Shown piece after piece: positions 16,663 through 25,361 of a stretch of 64,000 nucleotides of DNA; position 1 is the stretch's first letter; every line of letters begins with the position of its first letter. A program made the position numbers and the translations under genes. Below the pieces are notes generated by a model. It made no database searches. It was not told the DNA's origin and saw nothing but the letters and a program-made list of their open reading frames with translations. Source of the DNA: Kitasatospora papulosa (GTDB lineage: Bacteria; Actinomycetota; Actinomycetes; Streptomycetales; Streptomycetaceae); NCBI RefSeq assembly GCF_000717245.1, contig NZ_JNYQ01000016.1:1-64000 (forward strand), given 5' to 3'.

Positions 16663-17523
16663 GTGAGCGAACCGCGGTCCGCCCCGACCGTGGGTCAGGT
16701 CGTTCTCGGCAAGCGCCTGCAGGATCTGCGGGAGCGCGTCGGCCTGAGCCGTGACCAGGCGGCGAAGGTGCTCCGTGTCGCCCCCGGGACCATACGCAGG
16801 ATGGAGACCGCCGAGGTCGGGCTGAAGATCCCTTACGTCCAGCTCCTCCTCAAGGCCTACGGCATCGCCGACGACGAGACGGACGCCTTCGTCGAACTCG
16901 CCGAAGAGGCCAACAAGCCCGGCTGGTGGCAGCGCTTCCACGACGTGCTGCCCGACTGGTTCAGCATGTACGTCAGCCTGGAGGGCGCGGCGAGCCTCCT
17001 GCGCACCTACGAACCGCACTTCGTCCCCGGCCTGCTGCAGACCGAGGACTACGCCCGATCCGTCCTGCGCACCGGCGCCGTCGGCCAGACCAGACCCGCC
17101 GACATCGAGCGCCACGTGGCGCTGCGGATGGAGCGGCAGTCCCTGCTCACCAAGGCCGAGGCGCCGAAGTTGTGGGTGGTGATGGACGAGACCGTCCTGC
17201 GCCGTCCCGTCGGCAGCCCCGAGGCGATGCGGGCACAGGTCGACCGCCTGCTCGAGGCGACGGACCTGCCCAACGTGACCCTGCAGATCGCCGAGTTCGC
17301 GACCGGTCACCACCCGGGCACCTACGGCCCGTTCGTCCTCTTCCGCTTCGCCGTCCCGGAACTCCCGGACATGGTCTACAGCGAGTACCTGACCGGCGCC
17401 GTCTACTTCGACGCGCGCCCCGAGGTGGCTTCCTATCTCGAGGTCATGGACCGCATGGCGGCTCAGGCCGCGACTGCACAACGCACGAAGGAAATCCTCA
17501 GGGACTTCCGCAAGGAGCTGTGA
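16663..17523 (+). CDS. XRE-family regulator with DUF5753 domain (WhiJ-like)
   Basis: The 286-residue protein has an N-terminal helix-turn-helix (about residues 12-65: LGKRLQDLRERVGLSRDQAAKVLRVAPGTIRRME) and a C-terminal DUF5753 domain. That domain contains TYEPHFVPGLLQTEDYARSVL and LPDMVYSEYLTGAVYFD. GGGAGG six bases before GTG 16663 fixes the start. WhiJ-type regulators influence the onset of development in Streptomyces together with a DUF397 partner. Here that partner overlaps by one base. Its ligand, if any, is unknown. Confidence 0.9.
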   Translation: MSEPRSAPTVGQVVLGKRLQDLRERVGLSRDQAAKVLRVAPGTIRRMETAEVGLKIPYVQLLLKAYGIADDETDAFVELAEEANKPGWWQRFHDVLPDWFSMYVSLEGAASLLRTYEPHFVPGLLQTEDYARSVLRTGAVGQTRPADIERHVALRMERQSLLTKAEAPKLWVVMDETVLRRPVGSPEAMRAQVDRLLEATDLPNVTLQIAEFATGHHPGTYGPFVLFRFAVPELPDMVYSEYLTGAVYFDARPEVASYLEVMDRMAAQAATAQRTKEILRDFRKEL

Positions 17524-17759
17524 TGAACCACATATACAACGGCATGCCGGCCGCCGACCTCGGCACCGAAGGCTGGTACAAGCCGTGGAGCGGTGGTAAC
17601 GGGGGCAATTGCATCGAGGCCATGAAACTGGCCGACGGCAGAGTGGCGGTCCGCCAGTCGGCGGACCCGGACGGCCCCGCGCTCATCTACTCCAACGGCG
17701 AGATCGCCGCCTTCATCCAGGGCGCCAAGTCCGGTCAGGCCGATTTCCTCCTTACCTGA
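17523..17759 (+). CDS. DUF397 protein (BldB/WhiJ-partner family)
   Basis: ATG 17523 overlaps the XRE stop TGA by one base (TGATG), and the protein has 78 residues. The DUF397 features WYKPWSGGNGGNCIEAMKL, VAVRQSADPDGPALIYSN and a final FIQGAKSGQADFLL are clear. DUF397 proteins work with XRE/DUF5753 regulators as small interacting proteins, and several XRE-DUF397 pairs resemble toxin-antitoxin systems. The tight coupling here fits a stoichiometric pair. Confidence 0.92.
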   Translation: MNHIYNGMPAADLGTEGWYKPWSGGNGGNCIEAMKLADGRVAVRQSADPDGPALIYSNGEIAAFIQGAKSGQADFLLT

Positions 17760-17823
17760 CGCACGACCGCCCGCGCTCGCACCACACGCTGTTCGCCGAA
17801 GTCCCCGACCAACGGAGTGCGCC

Positions 17824-18633
17824 ATGACCGGGCAGGAATCCCAGGCCGTCGAGATCGACACGAGCAAGCCGCATCCGGCACGGATGTACGACTGGTTCCT
17901 CGGCGGCAAGGACAACTACCCGGTCGACGAGCAGATGGCCCGCCAGCTGCTCGCCCTGGACTCCCGGGGGCGTGACATGGCCCGTGTCAACCGTGCCTTC
18001 ATGCACCGGGCGACCCGCTGGCTCGCCGAGAACGGCGTGCGCCAGTTCCTCGACATCGGTTCGGGCATACCCACCGAGCCGAACCTCCACCAGATCGCCC
18101 AGCGGACCGCCCCGGACGCCCGCGTCGTCTACTGCGACAACGACCCGATCGTGCTGGCGCACGCGGCGGCCCTGCTGCGCTCCGCCCCCGAGGGCGCCAC
18201 CGAGTACATCCAGGCCGACGCCCGCCGGCCCGAGGCCATCCTGGAGGCGGCGGGCAAGGTCCTCGACTTCGACCGGCCCATCGCCCTCTCCCTCCTCGCC
18301 CTGCTCCACTTCGTGGACGACGAGGACGGCGCCGCCGAGCTCGTCGACCGGCTCGTGGAGCAGCTGCCGTCCGGCAGCTACCTGGTGCTCTCGCACACCA
18401 CGGGGGACTTCGACCCGGAGGGCGCGGCCAAGGCCCGCGCCATGTACAAGGCCCGGGGGATGACCCTGAGGCCCCGCTCGCGCGCCGAGCTCACCGCCTT
18501 CTTCCACGGCCTCGCACTCGTCGAGCCGGGCGTCTCGCTCTCCGCGGAGTGGCGTCCGGAGCTCGGCGAGGTCATCGACGTCCCCGGCCATGAGCCGATC
18601 CCCGGGTACGCGGGCGTCGCCCGCAAGCGCTGA
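17824..18633 (+). CDS. SAM-dependent methyltransferase, DUF574 family
   Basis: The 269-residue DUF574 protein starts with the typical KPHPARMYDWFLGGKDNYPVD (residues 15-35, interrupted at its ends). The SAM-binding FLDIGSGIPTEPNLHQIA then follows, and ARVVYCDNDP is a likely acidic loop. DUF574 proteins are methyltransferase-fold proteins abundant in Streptomyces next to XRE/DUF397 genes; substrates are unknown. It lies 64 bp after DUF397 and may share its transcript. Confidence 0.87.
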   Translation: MTGQESQAVEIDTSKPHPARMYDWFLGGKDNYPVDEQMARQLLALDSRGRDMARVNRAFMHRATRWLAENGVRQFLDIGSGIPTEPNLHQIAQRTAPDARVVYCDNDPIVLAHAAALLRSAPEGATEYIQADARRPEAILEAAGKVLDFDRPIALSLLALLHFVDDEDGAAELVDRLVEQLPSGSYLVLSHTTGDFDPEGAAKARAMYKARGMTLRPRSRAELTAFFHGLALVEPGVSLSAEWRPELGEVIDVPGHEPIPGYAGVARKR

Positions 18634-18688
18634 CCCGGAGCCGGAACCCGGCCCACCGGGCGCCGGGGCCACCGGCGACAATGGGGGC

Positions 18689-19156
18689 ATGTCACGACGC
18701 ACCTCCCGCCCGGCCGGATCCGGCGCCCGCTCCGCCAGGGCCTCCGCCGGAGCGGACCCCGGGCCGACCGGCCCGGAGTCCCCCTGCCCGTGCGGCCTGC
18801 CTGCCACGTACGCCGACTGCTGCGGCAGGTACCACTCGGGGGCCGCGGCCGCCCCGACCTGCGAGGCACTGATGCGCTCGCGGTACGCGGCCTTCGTGGT
18901 CCGGGACGCCGCCTACCTGCTGCGCACCTGGCACCCCGACACCCGCCCGCCGGGCGTCGACTTCGACCCGGCCATGCGCTGGACGGGTCTGGAGATCCTG
19001 GAGACGACCGACGGCAGCGCCTTCCACAGCGCGGGGACGGTCACCTTCCGGGCCCGCTACACCGACGGCGGACGCCCCGACGCGCTCCACGAGAAGAGCC
19101 GATTCGTCCGCCACGAGGGCGCGTGGGTCTACGCGGCAGCGGTCTTCGTCGACTGA
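18689..19156 (+). CDS. YchJ family (SEC-C motif) protein
   Basis: I start it at ATG 18689 (155 residues). A Ser/Ala/Arg-rich N-terminal extension of about 30 residues is followed by the SEC-C-type Cys cluster CPCGLPATYADCCGRYH and the YchJ core (LMRSRYAAFVVRDAAYLLRTWHP, then an NTF2-like sheet ending FVRHEGAWVYA). The Cys cluster probably binds zinc. The molecular role of YchJ is not established. A GNAT gene follows on its own promoter. Confidence 0.85.
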   Translation: MSRRTSRPAGSGARSARASAGADPGPTGPESPCPCGLPATYADCCGRYHSGAAAAPTCEALMRSRYAAFVVRDAAYLLRTWHPDTRPPGVDFDPAMRWTGLEILETTDGSAFHSAGTVTFRARYTDGGRPDALHEKSRFVRHEGAWVYAAAVFVD

Positions 19157-19163
19157 AATCCCG

Positions 19164-19193
19164 TTGCCCCGGCCGGACGGATCTTCCTAGGAT
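19164..19193 (+). promoter_or_regulatory. Leaderless promoter of the GNAT gene
   Basis: TTGCCC (19164-19169) and TAGGAT (19188-19193) are separated by 18 bases. The A of the ATG at 19200 is seven bases past the -10 hexamer, so transcription is expected to begin at the start codon. There is no ribosome-binding site. Confidence 0.7.
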
Positions 19194-19199
19194 CCGCGG

Positions 19200-19787
19200 A
19201 TGGACAGCGAGAGCGCGACGGAGCAGGACGCCGGACGGACACACTGCTGGAGCGGCCGCGGTATCGCCTTCGCACCTCTGGAGATCACGGACGCACCGCT
19301 GGTGCACCGCTGGCGGTCCGACCCGGCGGCGGCGCACGAGACGGGTGTCTGGCCCGGCTCGCTGTACGAGCTGACCGAGCGCATCGAACGCCACCTCGAC
19401 GACAACTCGCGCGACGACTTCCTCGTCCTGCTGCCCGACGGCACCCCGGCAGGCATCGTCGCCCTGCACGACCAGCAGCTGGCCGAAGGCACCGCGGAGG
19501 CCTATCTGATCCTGGACCGGGAGCACCGGGGGCGCGGCCTCGGCGTCGCCGCCCTGGACGCCCTCACCGACCTGGCCTTCGGCGAACTGCCGATGCAGCG
19601 GATCGAGGCCTTCACCCACACCGACAATGCCCCCGCCCTCTCGGTCCTCGGCGCCGCCGGTTTCACGCCGGAGGGGGTACGCCGCTCGTCCTGCCTCCAC
19701 CGGGGCCGCCGCTACGACAACGCCGTGCTCTCCCTGCTCCGCACGGAATGGGAGGCCCTGGACCGTCCCCGGTCCTGGGAGCTCTGA
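19200..19787 (+). CDS. GNAT family N-acetyltransferase
   Basis: The 195-residue GNAT fold contains the acetyl-CoA loop REHRGRGLGVAALDALTDLAF (R/Q-x-x-G-x-G/A form) and the following IEAFTHTDNAPALSVLGAAGF. The layout resembles RimJ/RimL-like acetyltransferases that modify N-termini or small molecules; the substrate is not evident. The start is supported by the leaderless promoter. It converges on the MFS gene with a ten-base gap. Confidence 0.87.
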   Translation: MDSESATEQDAGRTHCWSGRGIAFAPLEITDAPLVHRWRSDPAAAHETGVWPGSLYELTERIERHLDDNSRDDFLVLLPDGTPAGIVALHDQQLAEGTAEAYLILDREHRGRGLGVAALDALTDLAFGELPMQRIEAFTHTDNAPALSVLGAAGFTPEGVRRSSCLHRGRRYDNAVLSLLRTEWEALDRPRSWEL

Positions 19788-19797
19788 GCGGGCACCG

Positions 19798-21873
19798 TCA
19801 CACCGGTGCGGCGGACCGCTCGGTCGACGGCGCGAGCTGCTGCTCCAGGTCCTCCGCGAGCAGCCGCTTGGCGATCACGTCGACCGCCGCCCGCAGCTGC
19901 CGGTCGTCCGGCCGCGCCCCGTCCTCGGCGAGCCGCTCGTTGAGCCAGCGGCCCCAGGCCGCCGAGATCGTCGCCGCCTCACGACTGCCGGCCGCCGTAT
20001 GGGCGAAGAGCCGGCCGTCCCCGGTGAGGTAGCCCTCCTCGATCATCCGGTCGAAGACCGGCACCAGGACCTCCGGGGGGATCCGGTGCCTGGCCGCGAT
20101 CAGCCGGAGCCCGGCGTGGCCCACCATCCGGGTGAAGAGGTCGACCTGCATCACGGCCCAGGCCCCCGCCGTGTCGAGGCGGGTGTCGGACTCCGCGACG
20201 ATGCGCCGTGCCGTGTCGGGCCCCGCCCGGCGCAGGATTCCGGCGACGGCCGATTCGAGGACCTTCGCCGGGTCCCCGGTGCTCGGCTGGGCGAAGCCCT
20301 CGCCCATGTCCGTGGAGCTCGCGCGGGCGCTGTCGCGCAGCTTCACCTGCTTCAGGAAGAGCGAGACCACGAACCCCAGCAGGGCCACCGGCACCGTCCA
20401 CAGGAAGACCGTGTGGAGGGTGTCCGCGTAGGCCTGCGCCAGGGGCGCGGTCTGTTCGGGCGGCAGGGCGTGCACGGCCTGCGGGCTCTCCGCGACCCGC
20501 GCCAGGGACGCCGGATCGCCTCCCGCCCGCGCCGCCTGCTCGACACCCTGGGTCAGATTCGGACGCAGCGCGTTCGCGTAGATCGTGCCGAAGACGGCCG
20601 TGCCGAACGAGCTGCCCAGCGTGCGGAAGAACGTCACGCCGGAGGTCGCGGTGCCGAGGTCCGCGTAGTCGACCGTGTTCTGCACGGCGATGGTGAGTAC
20701 CTGCATCGACAGGCCGATGCCGATGCCCAGCACCAGCATGTACAGCGACTCCAGCCACACCCCGCTGCCCGGGCCCATCCGGGACAGGAGGTAGAGACCG
20801 GCCGCCATCACGAGCGAACCGATCACCGGGAAGAAGCGGTAGTGGCCCGTCCTGCTGACCACGTTGCCGCTGAAGATCGAGGCGGCCAGCAGGCCGATCA
20901 CCAGGGGGAGGGTCCGCACCCCGGAGAGGGTGGCGGAGTCGCCGTCGACGTACTGCAGGTACGTCGGGAGGTAGATCATCGCGCCGAGCATGGCGAAGCC
21001 CACGATGAAGCTCAGGATGGAGCAGACCGCGAACACCGGGCCGCGGAACAGCCGCATCGGCAGCATCGGCTCCTTCGCCCGTGTCTCCACGAGGCAGAAG
21101 AGCGCCAGGGCGATCAGCCCTCCGACGAACAGGCCGATGATGACCGGGGAACCCCACGCGTACTCGTTGCCGCCCCAGCTCGTGCCGAGGATCAGCGCGC
21201 CGGACCCTACGGCGACCAGCCCGATGCCCGGGTAGTCGATGACCGGGCGTCCGGCCGCCCGTACGGAAGGGATGGTGCGGGCCGCGGCGACGACCACCAC
21301 GATCGCGATCGGCACATTGACGTAGAACGCCCAGCGCCAGGTCAGATGGTCGGTGAACAGTCCGCCCAGCAGGGGGCCGACGACCGTGGCCACGCCGAAC
21401 ACCGCACCGATGGCCCCCTGGTACTTGCCCCGTTCCCGCAGCGGGATGACGTCGGCGATCAGTGCCATGGAGGTGACCATGAGCCCGCCCGCGCCGATGC
21501 CCTGGAGACCCCGCCAGATGATCAGCAGCAGCATGTTCGAGGCGAGCCCGCACAGGAACGAGCCGGTGATGAAGATGACCGCCGAGATCTGGAAGATCAG
21601 TTTCCGGCCGAAGAGATCACCGAACTTCCCGACCAGCACCGTGGCCACGGTCTCGGCCAGCAGATAGGCCGTCACCACCCAGGACATGTGCTCCGCGCCG
21701 CCGAGGTCCGAGACGATCGTGGGGAGCGCCGTCCCCACGATCGTCTGGTCCAGTGCGGCGAGCAGGATCCCCAGCACGATCGTGGCGAAGACGATGTTCC
21801 GGCGCCGGGGGTCGAGGACGGGTGGCGCTGCGGCACTCTGCGCGGCGGGTGAGGTCTCGCTGGCAGTGGTCAC
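19798..21873 (-). CDS. DHA2-type MFS drug exporter with C-terminal winged-helix-like domain
   Basis: This 691-residue protein has a 14-helix EmrB/QacA-type transporter (about residues 25-510). It carries LDQTIVGTALPTIVSDLGG, the motif A segment GKFGDLFGRKLIF and motif C GAVFGVATVVGPLLGGLFTD. A further 170 soluble residues follow. They include VMQVDLFTRMVGHAGLRLI, PPEVLVPVFDRMIEEGYLTGDG and SREAATISAAWGRWLNERL, which read like a degenerate MarR-type winged helix. The GTG at 21873 is the start. Substrate is unknown. Some Streptomyces DHA2 pumps carry such tails, and a regulatory role is inference. Confidence 0.85.
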   Translation of the reverse strand: MTTASETSPAAQSAAAPPVLDPRRRNIVFATIVLGILLAALDQTIVGTALPTIVSDLGGAEHMSWVVTAYLLAETVATVLVGKFGDLFGRKLIFQISAVIFITGSFLCGLASNMLLLIIWRGLQGIGAGGLMVTSMALIADVIPLRERGKYQGAIGAVFGVATVVGPLLGGLFTDHLTWRWAFYVNVPIAIVVVVAAARTIPSVRAAGRPVIDYPGIGLVAVGSGALILGTSWGGNEYAWGSPVIIGLFVGGLIALALFCLVETRAKEPMLPMRLFRGPVFAVCSILSFIVGFAMLGAMIYLPTYLQYVDGDSATLSGVRTLPLVIGLLAASIFSGNVVSRTGHYRFFPVIGSLVMAAGLYLLSRMGPGSGVWLESLYMLVLGIGIGLSMQVLTIAVQNTVDYADLGTATSGVTFFRTLGSSFGTAVFGTIYANALRPNLTQGVEQAARAGGDPASLARVAESPQAVHALPPEQTAPLAQAYADTLHTVFLWTVPVALLGFVVSLFLKQVKLRDSARASSTDMGEGFAQPSTGDPAKVLESAVAGILRRAGPDTARRIVAESDTRLDTAGAWAVMQVDLFTRMVGHAGLRLIAARHRIPPEVLVPVFDRMIEEGYLTGDGRLFAHTAAGSREAATISAAWGRWLNERLAEDGARPDDRQLRAAVDVIAKRLLAEDLEQQLAPSTERSAAPV

Positions 21874-21928
21874 CCTCGCACCCTCACACCCGGCCCGGGG
21901 GCACGCATGCGGGGGCGAGCCGGACGGG

Positions 21929-22765
21929 TCAGGCCAGCAGCTCCCGTACGCAGGCCGTCATCCGGGCCACGAACGCGTCACGGACCTCCTCCGGGACACG
22001 GTCGAGGGACAGGTACGGATTGAGGTCCTCCAGCTCGACGAGCAACAGGTCGCCCTCCGGTGTCCGGCAGGCGTCCACCCGCTGGATGCCGTGCGTGAGC
22101 GTGTTCCACTCGACGAACCGGCGTGCGAAGTCCAGGTCCTCGGAACTCGGCGCGTACGGTTCGAGCACCCAGCGCCGCTCCGGATGCGGGGCGTGGAGGG
22201 CGTACTGGAAGTCGTGGTCGACGAAGTAGAAGGACACCTCGTAGCGGAAGTCGATCCGGGGCTGGACGAGAAGGGTGCCCCCGGCGCCCTCGGGAAGCTC
22301 CGGCCGCTCGGTGAACCGCAGGCCCATCGAGTCCGCGCCGAGCTTGGGCTTGACCACGTACCCGTCCGACCGGGGGAGCAGCCCGAGATCGTCCCGGCTG
22401 TCCACCGTCGGGATCACCGGGAAGCCGGCCCGGCTCAGATCGACCAGGTACTGCTTGCCCGCCATGTCCCCGCGTCCGTCGAGCGTGTTGCAGACCCGGG
22501 CACCCGACCGCCGCGCCCGGGCCACGAACGCGTCGTACGCCTCCTGATGGTGCAGCACCGGTCCGCTGTTGCGGACGACGACCGCGTCGAAGCCGTCCAG
22601 CAGGGCCGCCGCGTCCCGGGGGTGGCAGAGGGCGACGTCGAAGGTCTCGCGGAGCCGGGAGGTCAGGAAGATGTCCTCGTCGCAGTAGCGCCGTCCGCGC
22701 GCCTCGTAGGCGAGATCGGTGACGAACAGGACGGAGGGGCGTGGTGGGCCGGACGCGGCGGTCAA
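21929..22765 (-). CDS. ATP-grasp-like protein
   Basis: The body shows an ATP-grasp layout: a preATP region (PSVLFVTDLAYEARGRRY), KQYLVDLSRAGFPVIPTV, a Lys-containing YVVKPKLGADSMG and a C-terminal catalytic strand LLLVELEDLNPYLSLD. Such enzymes join a carboxylate to an amine or thiol using ATP; the substrates are unknown. The frame stays open to 22900, but that would overlap the divergent P450. TTG 22765, with GGGAG five bases upstream, gives 278 residues and is my choice. Confidence 0.7.
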   Translation of the reverse strand: MTAASGPPRPSVLFVTDLAYEARGRRYCDEDIFLTSRLRETFDVALCHPRDAAALLDGFDAVVVRNSGPVLHHQEAYDAFVARARRSGARVCNTLDGRGDMAGKQYLVDLSRAGFPVIPTVDSRDDLGLLPRSDGYVVKPKLGADSMGLRFTERPELPEGAGGTLLVQPRIDFRYEVSFYFVDHDFQYALHAPHPERRWVLEPYAPSSEDLDFARRFVEWNTLTHGIQRVDACRTPEGDLLLVELEDLNPYLSLDRVPEEVRDAFVARMTACVRELLA

Positions 22766-22871
22766 GAGTGCTCCCAGGGGGTTCGGTATCGGGCCGGACG
22801 TCAATAGCCTTGCCGGTGCAGCCCGTTCACCGTCATGAAGCACCCTGATCTCTGCCCCGCAGGAGTCACAC

Positions 22872-24098
22872 GTGTCCCAGGCTTCGTCACCGCCCGACAT
22901 TCTCTCGCCCGCCTTCGCCGCCGATCCCTACGGGGCCTACCGGGCGATGCGCGAGCGTGCCCCCCTGATCCACCACGAGCCCACGGGAAGCTATCTCGTC
23001 TCCCGGTACGAGGACGTCGAGCGCGTCTTCAAGGACCGGGCCCAGGAGTTCACCACCGAGAACTACGACTGGCAGCTGGAGCCCGTCCACGGCCGGACCA
23101 TCCTCCAGCTCAGCGGCAGGGAACACGCGGTGCGCCGGGCCCTGGTCGCTCCGGCCTTCCGCGGGGCGGACCTCCAGGAGAAGTTCCTGCCCGTCATCGA
23201 GCGCAACGCCCGCGAGCTCATCGACGCCTTCCGGCACACCGGGGAGACCGACCTCGTCGAGGCGTTCGCGACGCGCTTCCCCGTCCTGGTCATCGCCGAT
23301 ATGCTGGGCCTGGACCGGGCGGACCACCAGCGCTTCCACGGCTGGTACACCGACGTCATCGCGTTCCTCGGCAACCTGGCGGGCGACCCCGCGGTCATGG
23401 CGGCCGGGGAGCGCACCCGCCAGGAGTTCGCCGAGTACATGATCCCGGTGATCCAGCGGCGCCGGGAGGAGCCCGGGGACGACCTGCTCTCCGCGCTGTG
23501 CGCCGCCGAGGTCGACGGCGTACGGATGAGCGACGAGGACATCAAGGCGTTCTGCAGCCTGCTGCTCGCCGCGGGCGGCGAGACGACCGACAAGGCCATC
23601 GCCTCGGTCTTCGCCAACCTGCTGGCCCACCCCGAGCAGCTCGCTGCCGTGCGGCGGGACCGCTCCCTCGTCGACCGTGCCTTCGCCGAGACGTTGCGCT
23701 ACACCCCGCCGGTCCACATGATCATGCGCCAGACGGCGGGCGAGGTGGAGCTGTCCGGCGGCACGGTCCCGGCCGGCGCCACCGTCACCTGCCTCATCGG
23801 CTCGGCCAACCGGGACGACGCACGCTACGCCGACCCGGACCGGTTCGACCTGTTCCGCGACGACCTGACGAGCACGACGGCGTTCTCGGCGGCCGCCGAC
23901 CACCTGGCGTTCGCGCTGGGCCGGCACTTCTGCGTGGGCGCTCTGCTGGCCCGCGCCGAGGTGGAGACCGGGGTGAACCAGTTGCTCGACGCCATGCCGG
24001 ACCTGCGCCTCGCCGACGGGTTCCAGCCCGTCGAGGAGGGCGTCTTCACCCGCGGCCCGGCGTCGCTCCCGGTGCGGTTCACACCGGCAGCGGGCTGA
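22872..24098 (+). CDS. Cytochrome P450
   Basis: This 408-residue class I bacterial P450 has all canonical motifs: I-helix LLLAAGGETTDKAIA, K-helix ETLR (ExxR intact, unlike the conservon P450) and heme loop FALGRHFCVGALLARAE. GTG 22872 has GGAG six bases upstream. It needs a separate ferredoxin and reductase, and none is in the window. A hairpin separates it from the convergent acyl-CoA dehydrogenase gene. Its substrate is unknown; the acyl-CoA and SCP2 neighbours hint at a lipid or steroid-like molecule. Confidence 0.9.
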   Translation: MSQASSPPDILSPAFAADPYGAYRAMRERAPLIHHEPTGSYLVSRYEDVERVFKDRAQEFTTENYDWQLEPVHGRTILQLSGREHAVRRALVAPAFRGADLQEKFLPVIERNARELIDAFRHTGETDLVEAFATRFPVLVIADMLGLDRADHQRFHGWYTDVIAFLGNLAGDPAVMAAGERTRQEFAEYMIPVIQRRREEPGDDLLSALCAAEVDGVRMSDEDIKAFCSLLLAAGGETTDKAIASVFANLLAHPEQLAAVRRDRSLVDRAFAETLRYTPPVHMIMRQTAGEVELSGGTVPAGATVTCLIGSANRDDARYADPDRFDLFRDDLTSTTAFSAAADHLAFALGRHFCVGALLARAEVETGVNQLLDAMPDLRLADGFQPVEEGVFTRGPASLPVRFTPAAG

Positions 24099-24104
24099 GC
24101 AGGG

Positions 24105-24136
24105 GGAGCCGGTGCGCTGGACCGCGCACCGGCTCC
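24105..24136. terminator. Bidirectional terminator between P450 and acyl-CoA dehydrogenase
   Basis: GGAGCCGGTGCGC (24105-24117) and GCGCACCGGCTCC (24124-24136) form a perfect 13-base-pair stem with a six-base loop in the 44-bp convergent gap. Confidence 0.75.
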
Positions 24137-24142
24137 GCGGCG

Positions 24143-25357
24143 TCAGCGGATGTGACGCCCCGAGATGGCCCGGGAGATGACCAGGCGCTGGATCTCGCTC
24201 GTGCCCTCGAAGATCGTGTAGATCTTGGCGTCCCGGTACATCCGCTCCACCGGGTGCTCCCGGCTGTAGCCCGCACCGCCGAGGATCTGCACGGCCTTCT
24301 CCGTCGCCGCGACGGCCAGTTCGCCCGCGCGGAGCTTGGACATGGAGCCCTGGCCGGCGTCGAAGGCCCGGTCGTTGCGGGCCATCCAGGCGGCCTGCCA
24401 GATCAGCAGGCGCACCGCCTCGATCTCCGTGCGGATGTCGGCGAGGGCGAACGCGATCGACTGGTTCTCGATGATGGGCCTGCCGAACGCCTCGCGCTCC
24501 CCGGCGTACTCCAGCGCGTACTCGTACGCCGCCCGGGCGATGCCCAGGGCCTGCGCGCCCACGGTGGGGCGGCTGACCTCGAAGGTCGCCATGGCCGCCT
24601 GGCCCTTGGCGGTGCCGCCCTCCCTGGCCCGGGCCAGCCTCCTGTCCAGCTTCTCCTTCCCGCCCAGCAGACAGTGCCCCGGGACGCGTACGTCGTCGAG
24701 GAAGACGTCCGCCGTGTGCGAGGCGCGCAGACCGAGCTTCTTGACGGTGCGGCCCGCCTCCAGACCCCTGGTCCCCGGCGGCACGATGAAGGCGGCCTGC
24801 CCGCGGGCTCCGAGCGTGGGATCGACCGAGGCGACCACCACATGGATCTCGGCGATCCCGCCGTTCGTGATCCACGCCTTCTGGCCGGCGAGCACCCACT
24901 CGTCCCTGGCCTCGTCGTAGCGGGCCCGGGTGGCCATCGCCGAGACGTCGGAGCCGGCCTGGGGCTCGGAGACGCAGAAGGCCGCCACCTTCGGGTCGTC
25001 CTCGTCGCCGTAGCACTGCGGGACCCACTCGGCGAGCTGGTCGGGGGTGCCGGAGGCGAAGATCCCGGCGACCGCGAGCGAGGTGCCGAACAGCGCCATG
25101 CCGATCCCGGCGTCGCCCCAGAAGAGCTCCTCGTTGGCGATCTGGAGGGAGAGCCCGCTGGGATCGCCGTACATGTCGGCGAGCGACTCGAATCCGTAGA
25201 GACCGATCTTCGCGGCCTCCTGGATGACCGGCCACGGGGTCTCCTCCCGGGCGTCCCACTCGGCCGCCGCGGGGCGCACCACCTGGGCGGCGAAGCCGTG
25301 CACCCAGTCGCGCAGGTCCTGCTGCTCCTCGGTCAGGGCGAGGGAGAAGTAGCTCAT
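24143..25357 (-). CDS. Acyl-CoA dehydrogenase
   Basis: This is a 404-residue FAD flavoenzyme of the acyl-CoA dehydrogenase superfamily that introduces an alpha-beta double bond into acyl-CoA. Visible family segments are AFCVSEPQAGSDVSAM, the substrate-loop region ITNGGIAEIHVV, the helical bundle with GREAFGRPIIENQSIAFALAD, and the C-terminal QILGGAGYSREHPVERMYRDAK and IFEGTSEIQRLVISR. In IFEGTSEIQ the Glu matches the usual catalytic base position. It lies four bases from the SCP2 gene on the same strand, so the two probably form one operon. Confidence 0.92.
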   Translation of the reverse strand: MSYFSLALTEEQQDLRDWVHGFAAQVVRPAAAEWDAREETPWPVIQEAAKIGLYGFESLADMYGDPSGLSLQIANEELFWGDAGIGMALFGTSLAVAGIFASGTPDQLAEWVPQCYGDEDDPKVAAFCVSEPQAGSDVSAMATRARYDEARDEWVLAGQKAWITNGGIAEIHVVVASVDPTLGARGQAAFIVPPGTRGLEAGRTVKKLGLRASHTADVFLDDVRVPGHCLLGGKEKLDRRLARAREGGTAKGQAAMATFEVSRPTVGAQALGIARAAYEYALEYAGEREAFGRPIIENQSIAFALADIRTEIEAVRLLIWQAAWMARNDRAFDAGQGSMSKLRAGELAVAATEKAVQILGGAGYSREHPVERMYRDAKIYTIFEGTSEIQRLVISRAISGRHIR

Positions 25358-25361
25358 GGAC

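Noticed and set aside
19627..21852. A 741-codon plus-strand open frame over the MFS gene
   Set aside because: It begins inside the GNAT gene and has Arg/Gly/Asp-rich low-complexity translation. The opposite strand encodes a clear transporter.
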